Source: Dyella mobilis (lineage in GTDB: Bacteria > Pseudomonadota > Gammaproteobacteria > Xanthomonadales > Rhodanobacteraceae). Taken from it: DNA of 64,000 nucleotides. Position 1 is the first letter of the stretch. Each line of letters starts with the position of its first letter. Below the pieces are notes generated by a model. That model searched no databases. It worked only from the letters and a program-made list of their open reading frames with translations, and was not told the DNA's origin. This document shows, one piece after another, positions 1-8,642 of this stretch. The stretch lies in the NCBI RefSeq assembly GCF_016904945.1, contig NZ_JADIKF010000032.1:62001-126000 (forward strand). The letters are read 5' to 3'. The position numbers were made by a program, and so were the translations under genes.

Positions 1-339
1 ACCCAGGTTGTCGTAAAGGAACAGGCCCAGGCGGATCATCCAGGCCGGGCGCAGGTGCGACTGGTGTGGCAGCACGAAACGCAGCGGCCAGATGATGTGC
101 GGCGCGGCGCGCAGCAGCACCTCGCGCTCGGCCAGCGCCTTGCCGACCAGGGCGAACTCGTATTGCTCCAGGTAGCGCAGGCCACCGTGGATCAGCTTGG
201 TGCTGGCGCTGGAGGTATGCGCGGCCAGATCGTCGCGCTCGCACAGGCACACCGACAAACCGCGCCCGGCCGCGTCCCGCGCAATGCCGACGCCATTGAT
301 GCCGCCCCCAACGACCAGCAGATCGAACTGCTCAGTCAT
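1..339 (-). CDS. glpD: Glycerol-3-phosphate dehydrogenase, N-terminal part (cut by window edge)
   Basis: Aerobic glycerol-3-phosphate dehydrogenase, an FAD enzyme at the inner membrane that oxidises glycerol-3-phosphate to dihydroxyacetone phosphate and feeds electrons to quinone. Only the first 113 codons are present. The reverse strand reads MTEQFDLLVVGGGINGVGI, an N-terminal Rossmann dinucleotide-binding motif (GGGINGVG), followed by the family-typical run SSASTKLIHGGLRYLEQYEF. The start is the ATG at 339-337. It lies downstream of glpR on the same strand, separated by about 200 nt that carry GlpR-type operators, so repression by GlpR is likely. The C-terminal part lies outside the window. 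Confidence 0.93.
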   Translation of the reverse strand, partial: MTEQFDLLVVGGGINGVGIARDAAGRGLSVCLCERDDLAAHTSSASTKLIHGGLRYLEQYEFALVGKALAEREVLLRAAPHIIWPLRFVLPHQSHLRPAWMIRLGLFLYDNLG

Positions 340-404
340 CGCTCGTCCCAGGAATCGCCAGGGGGAATGCTTTCACGAAAGGCCTCTTGGGTTTCATGCG
401 AAAA

Positions 405-504
405 TATTCGATTACGAACACATCGAAACTAAATTCACGCAATCATGCTGCTACTCTGCGCCTAATCGAACAATTTCACTCAGAGTCGTGATCGTATTCG
501 AACA
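405..504 (-). promoter_or_regulatory. GlpR-type operators upstream of glpD
   Basis: Two near-perfect palindromes fit the enterobacterial GlpR pattern TGTTCG-N4-CGAACA. One is at 405-420 (TATTCGATTACGAACA on the plus strand), the other at 489-504 (TGATCGTATTCGAACA). A half-site CGAACA lies at 467-472. Centres are about 84 nt apart, which would permit looping. They sit between glpR and glpD, so the expected target is the glpD promoter reading leftward. The match to the GlpR consensus is from memory of the family. Confidence 0.7.
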
Positions 505-539
505 TTTTCAGTCACTGCACGCTGCAGTGCAGCGAGGCA

Positions 540-1310
540 TCAGGCAGCGATGTGCACCTGGGTCCCTGCCGCGGCCAGCACGTCGGCCATTTCGGCGGGT
601 GGCGGCCGATCGGTAAACCAGGCGTGGACCAGTGAAATCGGCCCCAGCCGCACCAGGGCATTGCGCCCCAGCTTGCTGTGGTCGGCGGCAAGATAGACTT
701 GGCGGGAATGCTCGATGATGGCTTGCGCCACGCGTACTTCGTGCAGGTCGAAGTCCAGCAGAGTGCCGTCCGGGTCGATCCCGGAAATGCCGATCACCCC
801 AAAATCGACCTTGAACTGGCGGATGAGCTCGATGGTCGGCTGACCGGTCACGCCGTGATCGCGCCCACGCACGACGCCCCCCGCCACGATCACCTCGAAA
901 CTGGGGTTCTCGCTGAGCATGATCGCCACGTTGAGGTTGTTGGTGATGACGCGCAGGCCTTTGTGATTCATCAAGGCACGGGCCACGTCCTCATTGGTGG
1001 TGCCCAGATTGATAAACAGCGAAGCATCATCGGGGATGTGGTTGGCCAGCAGCTGAGCGATCCGGACTTTTTCCTCCTGCCACAGGTGCTGCCGTTCGGC
1101 ATAGGCCAGGTTTTCGACACTGGACGGCATGCTGACACCGCCGTGGTAGCGGCGAAGCAGCCCGGCATCGCACAGCACAGCCAGGTCGCGACGGATGGTC
1201 TGCTGGGTAACGTCAAAATGCCCCGCCAGGTCCTCGACGGTGGCGAAGCCCTCTTCGCGCACACGCGCAACCAGTTGTTCCTGCCTGCGATTGAGAACCA
1301 GGTCGCTCAT
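540..1310 (-). CDS. glpR: DeoR-family glycerol-3-phosphate regulon repressor
   Basis: 256-residue DeoR-family repressor. The N-terminal DeoR helix-turn-helix (about residues 20-45, TVEDLAGHFDVTQQTIRRDL) is followed by the sugar-phosphate sensor domain with the conserved pieces NLGTTNEDVARAL and VITNNLNVA. In this family, glycerol-3-phosphate binding releases the repressor. The ATG at 1310 is chosen because GGGAGG lies just upstream and the protein then begins MSDLVLNRRQEQ as in relatives. An in-frame extension to 1391 lacks conserved sequence. Position directly upstream of glpD and the TGTTCG palindromes between them support GlpR rather than another DeoR member. Confidence 0.9.
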   Translation of the reverse strand: MSDLVLNRRQEQLVARVREEGFATVEDLAGHFDVTQQTIRRDLAVLCDAGLLRRYHGGVSMPSSVENLAYAERQHLWQEEKVRIAQLLANHIPDDASLFINLGTTNEDVARALMNHKGLRVITNNLNVAIMLSENPSFEVIVAGGVVRGRDHGVTGQPTIELIRQFKVDFGVIGISGIDPDGTLLDFDLHEVRVAQAIIEHSRQVYLAADHSKLGRNALVRLGPISLVHAWFTDRPPPAEMADVLAAAGTQVHIAA

Positions 1311-1458
1311 CGTGCCTCCCATCCGGACAACGGCCACCATGGTAGCCGGAGTGCGAACGGGGCGGTCGCGAACGGCGGCCTGGGCGCACACCGCCCCCGA
1401 ACCGCGAGGCTCTAAAGGAAATTCGAAGTGAAACCGTACGGAAAGCGGCGGCCGCCTC

Positions 1459-1464
1459 TATAAT
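1459..1464 (+). promoter_or_regulatory. -10 box TATAAT of ispB
   Basis: A perfect TATAAT lies 10 nt (T to A) before the ispB ATG. Transcription would start around 1470-1472, leaving a leader of only a few nucleotides. No Shine-Dalgarno sequence fits between, so a near-leaderless mRNA is inferred. No strong -35 is visible. Confidence 0.6.
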
Positions 1465-1473
1465 TGGGGATCT

Positions 1474-2496
1474 ATGTCCAGTTCCAGCCGCATGAGCTCA
1501 CCCGTTCTCCAGACCATCGATCCCGTACGCGACTTTGCCAGCGTGCGTGCGCTCGCCGAAGGCGACATGCAGCGCATCGATGCCCTGATCCGTCAACGGC
1601 TGGCCTCGGACGTGGTACTGATCAACCAGATCGCCGACCACATCATCGCGGGCGGCGGCAAGCGTCTGCGGCCCATGCTGCATGCCCTGGCGGCACGCGC
1701 GGCCGGCTACACCGCCGACAAGCACATCAAGCTGGCCGCGGTCATGGAATTCATCCACACCTCGACCCTGCTGCACGACGACGTGGTGGACGAGTCGGAC
1801 CTGCGCCGCGGCCGCAAGACCGCCAACGCGCTGTGGGGCAATGCCGCCAGCGTGCTGGTCGGCGACTTTCTCTATTCCCGCTCGTTCCAGCTGATGGTGG
1901 AACTGGACGACATGCGCATCATGCGCATCCTCGCCGACACCACCAACACCATCGCCGAAGGCGAAGTGCTGCAATTGCTGAACATCGGCAACGCCGACGT
2001 GGACGAGGCCGCCTACCTGGCGGTGATCGAGCGCAAGACCGCCGTATTGTTCGCCGCGGCCACCGAACTCGGCGGACTACTGGGCGGGCTGAGCGAAGCC
2101 CAGGTGGCGGCACTGCGCCGCTACGGCATGCAACTGGGCTACGCGTTCCAGATTGCCGACGACCTGCTCGACTACGTCAGCGACGCCGGCACGCTCGGCA
2201 AGAACATCGGCGACGACCTTGCCGAAGGCAAGCCCACCCTGCCGCTGATCTACGCGATGCAGCGCGTGGGCACGGAACAGGCACGCGAGATGCGCCACGC
2301 CATCGAGCATGGCGGGCTGGATTCGCTGGACCACATCATCCAGGCGATTCGCGAATCGGGCGCCCTGGAGCGCACGCGCGAATGCGCGCTGCGCCATGCC
2401 TATGCGGCGCGCGATGCACTCGCGATGCTGCCTGCATCCGCTTACCGCGATGCGTTGGCGACTCTTGCGGACTATTCGGTGCAACGCACGTTCTGA
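1474..2496 (+). CDS. ispB: Octaprenyl/polyprenyl diphosphate synthase
   Basis: Long-chain trans-polyprenyl diphosphate synthase, which condenses isopentenyl diphosphate units to make the ubiquinone side chain. Both aspartate-rich motifs are present: DDVVD at residues 102-106 and DDLLD at 229-233, plus the GGGKRLRP substrate-binding segment near residue 60. At 340 residues it has normal length. The start at 1474 follows the TATAAT; an internal ATG at 1492 would lose six residues. It is transcribed away from glpR and closed by an intrinsic terminator, so it is a single-gene unit. Confidence 0.93.
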   Translation: MSSSSRMSSPVLQTIDPVRDFASVRALAEGDMQRIDALIRQRLASDVVLINQIADHIIAGGGKRLRPMLHALAARAAGYTADKHIKLAAVMEFIHTSTLLHDDVVDESDLRRGRKTANALWGNAASVLVGDFLYSRSFQLMVELDDMRIMRILADTTNTIAEGEVLQLLNIGNADVDEAAYLAVIERKTAVLFAAATELGGLLGGLSEAQVAALRRYGMQLGYAFQIADDLLDYVSDAGTLGKNIGDDLAEGKPTLPLIYAMQRVGTEQAREMRHAIEHGGLDSLDHIIQAIRESGALERTRECALRHAYAARDALAMLPASAYRDALATLADYSVQRTF

Positions 2497-2523
2497 ACCC
2501 GCCTCGCTGCAGCTGCCGCCATC

Positions 2524-2557
2524 AAAAAAGCCCATGCTCGCGCATGGGCTTTTTTTT
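2524..2557 (+). terminator. Rho-independent terminator of ispB
   Basis: An 8-bp stem GCCCATGC/GCATGGGC (2530-2537 with 2542-2549) has a TCGC loop, an A-run before and eight T after. It lies 27 nt past the ispB stop. The A-tract makes it potentially bidirectional, also serving the leftward gene ending before it on the other strand. Confidence 0.9.
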
Positions 2558-2588
2558 ACGCCACCAGGCACTGATTGATGATGGACGG

Positions 2589-3383
2589 CTAGGGCGTACC
2601 CGCAAAGGCAGCCCGCAGCCAATCGCTCATCATGCGGTAACTGCGGGCGGCGGCACCTGCATCGTACTTGCAGCCGGGCGAGTTCTCGTCCACCTCGGTA
2701 AAACAATGAACGGCGTGGCCGATCACCACGAACTGCCATTCGGCCGGACTGCCGCGCATTTCGTCCATGAATTTATCGGCGTCAGGCATCGTGCCTTTGT
2801 CGTCCGCACCGTTCATGGCCAGCACGCGGGTCTTGATGTTCTTTGCCAACGAAGGATCATCCGTGGCCAGTCCGCCGTGGAACGACACCACGGCCGCCAC
2901 GTCGGCGCCGCTGCGCGCCAGGTCGAGCACGGCCGTGCCGCCGAAGCAGAAACCGATGGCCGCCAGCCGCGTCAAATCGATCGGCGCCGCTGCTGCCTGC
3001 GCCTTCAATTGCGCCAGCGCCTCGTTGATGCGTTTGCGCATCAGCACGCGATTCGTATACAGCGGCTTGACTGCCGCCTGCGCCTGATCGGCGTGCCCCG
3101 GCTGCGGTCGCACGTTTTCGCCATACATGTCCGTGAGCAGGATGACGTAATCCTTGCCCGCAAGCATGTCGGCTTTCTTCACAGCGGCGTCATTGACGCC
3201 ATACCAGTTCGGCACCATCACCAGGCCCGGGCGCTTGGCGGTCACGGCATCGTCGTAGACCAGCACGCTCTTGAAGTGCGTGCCGTCTTGCGTCCACTCG
3301 ACACTGCGATGAACCATCTTTGCCTGCGCGGTTGCACAAAGCAGGGCCAACGAAACGAAACAACCCAGTCGAACGAAACGCAT
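2589..3383 (-). CDS. Secreted dienelactone-hydrolase-family protein
   Basis: 264-residue alpha/beta hydrolase of the dienelactone hydrolase family with an N-terminal signal peptide (MRFVRLGCFVSLALLCATAQA), hence probably periplasmic. The nucleophile elbow reads GFCFGG with a cysteine nucleophile, as in this family. Candidate acid and histidine are in NGADDKG and VIGHAVHCF, completing a Cys-Asp-His triad. The start at 3383 is chosen because GAGG precedes it and it exposes the signal peptide; an upstream in-frame start at 3458 would bury it. The natural substrate cannot be inferred: many homologues are generic esterases rather than dienelactone hydrolases. Confidence 0.83.
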   Translation of the reverse strand: MRFVRLGCFVSLALLCATAQAKMVHRSVEWTQDGTHFKSVLVYDDAVTAKRPGLVMVPNWYGVNDAAVKKADMLAGKDYVILLTDMYGENVRPQPGHADQAQAAVKPLYTNRVLMRKRINEALAQLKAQAAAAPIDLTRLAAIGFCFGGTAVLDLARSGADVAAVVSFHGGLATDDPSLAKNIKTRVLAMNGADDKGTMPDADKFMDEMRGSPAEWQFVVIGHAVHCFTEVDENSPGCKYDAGAAARSYRMMSDWLRAAFAGTP

Positions 3384-3432
3384 GGCGTGATTCCTCAGCG
3401 TGGATGACAAAACGGAAGTTGCGCCTGCTTCA

Positions 3433-4635
3433 TCAAAAACCGGCCGCATGCCCGGCAATGCGCCGCTTCAGCGGCGCCAGCCGATCGAGCACGCGCACAC
3501 CCAGCCCGCGTGCCGCCACCAGCGGCGCCGATTGCCAGGCATAGATGCGCGCCAAGGCATCGAAACCGTAGGCATCGAGGGTATCGGCACTGCGGCGCCG
3601 GCGCGCGTAGCGGCGCAGCACCTGCTCGCCGGCCACGTCGCGCCCGGCATCGCGGGCTGCCACCAGCGTGTCGCGTAATTCGACCACATCCCGCAGGCCC
3701 AGGTTGACACCCTGCCCGGCCAGCGGATGCACGGTATGCGCGGCATCGCCCAGCAACACGAAACGATCCGCCTGATAGCTCTCGGCCAACTGCAACCGCA
3801 ATGGAAATGCCGCTCGCGCCGTCGACCCTGTGACGCGTCCCAGTCGGAAATCGCTGGCAATGCCCAGTTCGTTCAAAAACGCGCCGTCATCCAGCGACTG
3901 AATGCGCCGGGCCTCGGCTTCGGGCAGCGACCAGACCACCGAACTGCGCCCATCCGCCAACGGCAACAAAGCCAGCGGTCCGGTGGGCAAAAAGCGCTGC
4001 CACGCCGTCTGTGCGTGGGCGCGCTCGGTAGTCACGTGCGCCACGATGGCTCGTTGCCCGTAGTCGCGTCCGCGCGTCGCAATGCCGGCGCGTTCGCGCA
4101 ACGGCGAGCCGGCACCGTCGGCCGCGATCAGCAAGCGCACCGACAGGCTTTCGCCATCGGCCAATTCCAGCACGGTACGATCGGAACGCACTTCGTACCC
4201 CTTCACGACGGCCGGGCACAGGCGCTGCACGCCGGCAGCATCCAGCGATTGCCACAGCCTCCACTGCACCAGGCTGTTCTCGACGATATAACCCAGCAGA
4301 TCGCGGCCTTCGCTGGCGGCATCGAAATCGATCGCCGCGCCGCTCTCCGCATCCCATACGTGCATGCGTGCATAAGCGCAGGCGCGCGCCTGGCGAATGG
4401 ACGTCCAGACGCCCAACTCTTCGAGCAAGGCGATGGACGACGGCGCCAACCCTACGACACGCAGGTCCACTTCGTCCTGGGCATCCCACGGCGACGGTGG
4501 CTTCGCTTCGAGCAAGGCCGTGCTGAAACCTGCGCGACTGAGGGCCAACGCCGCGGCGGATCCGACCATGCCCCCACCGACGACGGCGATGTCCAGGGAC
4601 GGACCGCGACGCTGCGTTGCCGGTACGGTTCTCAT
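3433..4635 (-). CDS. UbiH/UbiF/UbiI-family FAD monooxygenase
   Basis: 400-residue aromatic-ring hydroxylase of the UbiH/COQ6 family, expected to hydroxylate a ubiquinone precursor ring. The N-terminal FAD motif is VVGGGMVGSAAALALS and the second FAD motif is LLGDAAHTVHPLAGQGVNLGLRD, the hallmark of the family. Its ATG overlaps the stop of the upstream ubiH by 4 nt (ATGA), so the two are co-translated. Which ring position it attacks (C5 UbiI-like or C6 UbiF-like) cannot be told from sequence alone. The presence of a separate ubiH suggests the UbiI/UbiF side. The start is set by the overlap and by an FAD motif close to the N terminus. Confidence 0.88.
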   Translation of the reverse strand: MRTVPATQRRGPSLDIAVVGGGMVGSAAALALSRAGFSTALLEAKPPSPWDAQDEVDLRVVGLAPSSIALLEELGVWTSIRQARACAYARMHVWDAESGAAIDFDAASEGRDLLGYIVENSLVQWRLWQSLDAAGVQRLCPAVVKGYEVRSDRTVLELADGESLSVRLLIAADGAGSPLRERAGIATRGRDYGQRAIVAHVTTERAHAQTAWQRFLPTGPLALLPLADGRSSVVWSLPEAEARRIQSLDDGAFLNELGIASDFRLGRVTGSTARAAFPLRLQLAESYQADRFVLLGDAAHTVHPLAGQGVNLGLRDVVELRDTLVAARDAGRDVAGEQVLRRYARRRRSADTLDAYGFDALARIYAWQSAPLVAARGLGVRVLDRLAPLKRRIAGHAAGF

Positions 4636-5858
4636 GGCAGGCGCTCCAGCACCGCACGCGGCGGTTCGCCGCGAAAACCCATGCCGCGCCGCGCCAGCGC
4701 CCGCTGCAGTGGTGGTACCCGGTCGTAGGCCAGCAGAGCCAGTGAGCGGAACGGCGACAGCAAGGGCTGCGCCATGCAGGCAAAGCGCACCAGATCGTGG
4801 CTCATGGCCATGGTGCCTTCGCGATCTGGTGCACGGCGCTCGGCATAGCACACCAGCAATGCCGCCGAACCGGGATCGGCGGCATCAGCCACCATTTCGG
4901 CCAGAGTCAGCGCGTCGCGCAGGCCAAGGTTGAAACCTTGTGCGCCGATCGGATGCACGGTTTGCGCGGCATTGCCAACCAGCACGGCACGCGAGGCAAT
5001 GAGTTTGCGCGCCGCAACTCGGCGGATGGCGTAGGGATGGCGTCTGCCGGGGCGATTGAGACGCCCCAGCCGCCAACCGAAACGTTGCTGCGCAAGCGCA
5101 ATGAAATCCGCATCATCCAGCGCCGCTACGTCGGCTGCGATGTCCGACGGTACGGTAAGCACCAATCCGCAACGACGCTCCGACAGAGGCAGCATGGCAA
5201 TGGGGCCTTCATCGGAGAAGCGCTCCCACGCACGACCCGCCGGGTCGCGTTCGGGTGTTATGGTGCAGACAAATAATGTCTGCTGATAATCGTGCGTATC
5301 CGCCTCGATGCCGAGCTGGGCACGCACGAACGATTCGGTACCGTCGGCGCCGACCAGCAACGCGGCATCCACGAATTGGATGCCGTCTGCAGTTTTGATC
5401 TGGGCGCGCCAGCCGCCGGGATGCTTTTCCAGTCCGACGAGGCTGGCGGGAGCCAGCCGCACCAGGCGTTCGCAATCATTCAATCGTTTCAGCAGACCCG
5501 CTCCCAGCTCGCGTGCCGGCAGGGTCCAACCCAGCGCGTCCACGCCATGCCGAGCGGCATCCAGGCGGGCACTGCCAAATTCGCCGGCGCGGCTGACGTG
5601 GATGTGGCGAATCGGCGTAGCCTGCGCAGCCACCAGCGGCCAGACCCCGATCGCACCCAGGCCATTGACGGTGGCGCGGGCCAGGGCCAGGTTGCGTTCG
5701 TCGTAGCTGGGCTGGGCATCGGCGCGCGGCGCGGCCGCTTCGACCAGGGTGACCTGGCAGCCGGCAGCATCCAGCGCAATGGCGAGGCTGGCACCGACGA
5801 GGCCGCCGCCGACGATCAGGATGTTGCCACCGGCGGTAAAGGACACGGAAGGATTCAT
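4632..5858 (-). CDS. ubiH: 2-octaprenyl-6-methoxyphenyl hydroxylase
   Basis: 408-residue FAD monooxygenase of the ubiquinone pathway, assigned to UbiH by the SYDERNLALA segment near residue 50, GVW after it, and the downstream GNAAQTVHPIGAQGFNLGLRD motif. UbiH introduces a ring hydroxyl late in ubiquinone synthesis. The N terminus carries ILIVGGGLVGASLAIAL for FAD. The HPIGAQG order differs from the usual HP(I/L)AGQG; I believe this variant occurs in related lineages and do not treat it as inactivating. First gene of a two-gene leftward unit; the start ATG at 5858 has only a weak ribosome site. Confidence 0.88.
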   Translation of the reverse strand: MNPSVSFTAGGNILIVGGGLVGASLAIALDAAGCQVTLVEAAAPRADAQPSYDERNLALARATVNGLGAIGVWPLVAAQATPIRHIHVSRAGEFGSARLDAARHGVDALGWTLPARELGAGLLKRLNDCERLVRLAPASLVGLEKHPGGWRAQIKTADGIQFVDAALLVGADGTESFVRAQLGIEADTHDYQQTLFVCTITPERDPAGRAWERFSDEGPIAMLPLSERRCGLVLTVPSDIAADVAALDDADFIALAQQRFGWRLGRLNRPGRRHPYAIRRVAARKLIASRAVLVGNAAQTVHPIGAQGFNLGLRDALTLAEMVADAADPGSAALLVCYAERRAPDREGTMAMSHDLVRFACMAQPLLSPFRSLALLAYDRVPPLQRALARRGMGFRGEPPRAVLERLP

Positions 5859-5952
5859 GCGCGAAATGATACGCGTTGAAACGGCATTCTTTGCAGGCCT
5901 GGGCTAAAATGTCCGCCTTCCACCAGCCATCACGTTTCGCAGGGAGTTTCTC

Positions 5953-6543
5953 ATGGCTCTGACTCAGACCCAGCGCGTCGGCATTTTTGCCGCGCTCATC
6001 CTGGTGATGGCGGCAACGCGCATCCATCACTTCAATGCCTTGCCTGACGCGAGCTGGGGCATTTTCTTCCTCGCCGGCTTCTGGCTGCGCGGCTCGGCTC
6101 GCTGGGCATTTCCGGTGCTGATGGCCGCGGCCGTATTGATCGACTACGTAGTGATCACCGACCTGGGCATCGATTTCTGGAGCCATTATTGTGTGTCGGC
6201 CGGCTACTGGTTCCTGGTTCCCGCCTACGGGGCCCTGTGGATGGGCGGCAGCTGGCTGGCCAAGCGCCAGCACGGCCTGAAGCTTTCCACGCTGGGCATG
6301 GCTGTCGCGGTGCTGCTGGTGAGCGAAGCGGCCTGCTATGTCATTTCCAATGGCAGCTTCTATTGGCTGAGCAGCCACGTGCCGGCACCGAAGAGCTTTG
6401 CCGCCTGGTTCGAGAACCTGGGCGACTGGTACCTGCCGTTCCTGCAAACCACGGCCCTGTACGCAGGCCTGGGGGCCGTACTGCACGTGCTGGCGTTGCA
6501 GGTGGCGCGCGTGTCGCAGCACCACGGCCAGGCACAGCACTGA
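5953..6543 (+). CDS. Small integral membrane protein, possibly cobalamin-linked
   Basis: 196 residues with about five hydrophobic segments: near residues 8-25, 35-50, 55-75, 80-100 and 115-135, with a further one near 165-185. No signal peptide or catalytic motif is recognised. The start is well supported by CAGGGAG eight nucleotides before the ATG. The stop is 1 nt from the cobalamin adenosyltransferase GTG, so the two form an operon. That suggests a role in corrinoid uptake or retention, in the manner of small S-component-like membrane proteins. This is inference from position only. Divergent from ubiH. Confidence 0.75.
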   Translation: MALTQTQRVGIFAALILVMAATRIHHFNALPDASWGIFFLAGFWLRGSARWAFPVLMAAAVLIDYVVITDLGIDFWSHYCVSAGYWFLVPAYGALWMGGSWLAKRQHGLKLSTLGMAVAVLLVSEAACYVISNGSFYWLSSHVPAPKSFAAWFENLGDWYLPFLQTTALYAGLGAVLHVLALQVARVSQHHGQAQH

Positions 6544-6544
6544 C

Positions 6545-7111
6545 GTGGGCAACCGGCTTTCGAAGATCTACACGCGTACCGGGGACGATGGCAGCACCGG
6601 CCTGGGCGATGGCTCGCGCGTGCCCAAGGATTCCCTGCGCGTAGAAGCGTACGGCACGGTCGACGAACTCAATAGCACCATCGGCATGGTGCTGGCCTGC
6701 GAGGATGTGAGCGATACCGTGCGCGAAACGCTCGTCCAGGTGCAACACGAGTTGTTCGACCTCGGTGGCGAGCTGTGCATTCCCGGCATGGCGATGATTG
6801 ACGATGCCGACATCACGCGGCTGGAGCAGGCTCTCGACGGTTTCAACGACCCGCTGCCGCCGCTGAAGGATTTCATCCTGCCGGGCGGCGGGATGGCCGC
6901 CTCCTGCTGCCACCTGGCACGCACGGTTTGCCGCCGGGCCGAACGCGGGGTGATCGCGCTGGGCCGGGTGGAAGAGATCCGCCCGCAGGCACAACGCTAT
7001 CTCAATCGCCTTTCCGATCTGCTGTTCGTGCTGTGCCGCGTGCTGGCTCGGGCGAGTGGCCACGGCGAAGTGCTGTGGCAACACGAGCGTCGCCGCAAAC
7101 CGCAAACCTGA
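6545..7111 (+). CDS. PduO-type cob(I)alamin adenosyltransferase
   Basis: 188-residue ATP:corrinoid adenosyltransferase that makes adenosylcobalamin. Diagnostic motifs are the N-terminal RTGDDGSTGLGDG ATP-binding segment (residues 10-22) and RTVCRRAER near residue 125, whose arginines contact ATP. The GTG at 6545 is chosen since the protein then starts directly before KIYTRTGDDG; a longer frame upstream overlaps the membrane-protein gene. Together with the cobalamin riboswitch ahead of metE, it shows that the cell uses B12. Confidence 0.92.
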   Translation: MGNRLSKIYTRTGDDGSTGLGDGSRVPKDSLRVEAYGTVDELNSTIGMVLACEDVSDTVRETLVQVQHELFDLGGELCIPGMAMIDDADITRLEQALDGFNDPLPPLKDFILPGGGMAASCCHLARTVCRRAERGVIALGRVEEIRPQAQRYLNRLSDLLFVLCRVLARASGHGEVLWQHERRRKPQT

Positions 7112-7116
7112 GACAC

Positions 7117-8040
7117 GTGGTGCGGCTCTACACCCACGCCATCTGCCTGCAGCACGATCCGGGACCGGGTCACGTCGAATCGCCCGCGCGCCTGCGCGCG
7201 GTACTGCAGGCGCTGGATCAGGACCGCTTCGCGGGCGTGGATCGCGTGGAAGCGCCACGGGCCACCCGCGAGCAATTGCTGCGCGTACATACCGCCGCCC
7301 ACGTCGACCACATCCTGGCCATCACGCCACAGACCAGCACGGTTCGACTGGACGAGGACACCTTGATGTCTCCGGCATCGGCAGAGGCCGGCTTGCGCGC
7401 CGCCGGCGCCGTCGTTGCCGCGGTGGATGCGGTCATGACAGGCGCGGCCACGCGTGCGTTCTGCGCGGTACGGCCGCCCGGCCACCATGCCACCCCCGAT
7501 ACCGCGATGGGCTTTTGCCTGTTCAACAACATCGCCATTGGCGCTGCCCATGCCTTGGCCGTGCATGGACTGAAACGCGTGGCGATTGCGGATTTCGACG
7601 TCCATCACGGCAACGGCACCCAGGACATCTTTCAGCGTGATCCGCGCGTGCTGTTCATTTCCAGCCACCAGTCCCCGCTATACCCAGGCACTGGGCGCGA
7701 GGACGAACGCGGCGCGGGAAATATCGTCAACGCACCCCTATCCCCGGGCGATGGTTCTTACGAATTTCGCGAACTGTGGAATGGGGCACTGCTGCCTCGC
7801 TTGCACGCATTCAAGCCGCAGCTGGTACTGGTATCGGCCGGATTCGATGCGCACCGCAGCGATCCCATCGCCGACATCCGCCTGCACGCGGAAGACTACG
7901 CCTGGATTACCGAACGACTGGTCGACCTGGCGCGCGCTCACGCCGGCGGAAAGCTGGTTTCGACGTTGGAAGGCGGCTACGACCTGGCTGCGCTGGCTGC
8001 CAGTGCCAGTGCGCACGTTACCGCGCTCTTGTCTGAATAA
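7117..8040 (+). CDS. Histone-deacetylase-family zinc amidohydrolase
   Basis: 307-residue class II HDAC/acetoin-utilisation-like protein. All zinc-site motifs are present: RPPGHHA (catalytic His pair), FDVHHGNGTQ (zinc Asp and His), SAGFDAHRSDP (second zinc Asp) and the C-terminal LEGGYDL. Bacterial members deacetylate small amides, polyamines or proteins; the substrate here is unknown. Two adjacent GTG codons (7117 and 7120) can start it; only 5 nt separate it from the adenosyltransferase stop, so it is the last gene of that operon. Confidence 0.9.
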   Translation: MVRLYTHAICLQHDPGPGHVESPARLRAVLQALDQDRFAGVDRVEAPRATREQLLRVHTAAHVDHILAITPQTSTVRLDEDTLMSPASAEAGLRAAGAVVAAVDAVMTGAATRAFCAVRPPGHHATPDTAMGFCLFNNIAIGAAHALAVHGLKRVAIADFDVHHGNGTQDIFQRDPRVLFISSHQSPLYPGTGREDERGAGNIVNAPLSPGDGSYEFRELWNGALLPRLHAFKPQLVLVSAGFDAHRSDPIADIRLHAEDYAWITERLVDLARAHAGGKLVSTLEGGYDLAALAASASAHVTALLSE

Positions 8041-8217
8041 ATCTCCTGCCTGACACGCCGATTCGCCGCCCACGTTCATGTCGGGACGGGATTCAACGAC
8101 GGACCGGGGCTGCCCACGAAACTCGCCCGAGTCCATCTTTGTCGCACGCCCTGCCCCTCGTCCGGCCCTTCGGGCCACCCCAAAGGGGAAAAGAAACAAA
8201 CCCCGCGCGGCGGGTGC

Positions 8218-8619
8218 TCACTTCATTTGTTCAAAGTCGAGCGCCAGCGAATTGATGCAATAACGCAAGCCGGTAGGCTTGGGGCCATCAGGGAAAACGT
8301 GCCCGAGATGCGACTGGCACGCCGCACAGCGCACTTCCGTGCGATGCATGCCGTGACTGTCGTCCTTCACCAGGCTGATCGCTGAAGACTTCAGCGGCTG
8401 GAAGAAGCTGGGCCAGCCCGATCCGGAATCGTATTTGGTTTCGGAGGCGAACACCGGTGCCCGGCAAGCCACGCAAATATAGGTGCCTGGCTCCTTGTGC
8501 CGGTACCACTTGCCACTGAAAGGGGGCTCGGTGGCCGAACATCGGCAGACGGCATATTGTTCCGCGCTCAGGCTCTCGCGCCATTGTTCGTCCGTCTTGC
8601 TGGGCTTGTTTTCGGTCAT
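8218..8619 (-). CDS. msrB: Peptide-methionine (R)-S-oxide reductase
   Basis: 133-residue MsrB, repairing oxidised methionine in proteins. The structural zinc CxxC pairs are CVAC (near residue 48) and CAAC (near residue 97). The catalytic cysteine lies in RYCINS near the C terminus, preceded by GHVFPDGP. Length is normal for a stand-alone cytoplasmic MsrB without a fused MsrA. It is convergent with the HDAC-like gene and divergent from lptD. Confidence 0.95.
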   Translation of the reverse strand: MTENKPSKTDEQWRESLSAEQYAVCRCSATEPPFSGKWYRHKEPGTYICVACRAPVFASETKYDSGSGWPSFFQPLKSSAISLVKDDSHGMHRTEVRCAACQSHLGHVFPDGPKPTGLRYCINSLALDFEQMK

Positions 8620-8642
8620 GCTGAATCCCTGTCCGCAACCGG

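Noticed and set aside
4960..4990. UbiH inactive because of HPIGAQG in place of HPLAGQG
   Set aside because: The surrounding motif is intact and I believe this variant occurs in related bacteria, so loss of function is not supported.
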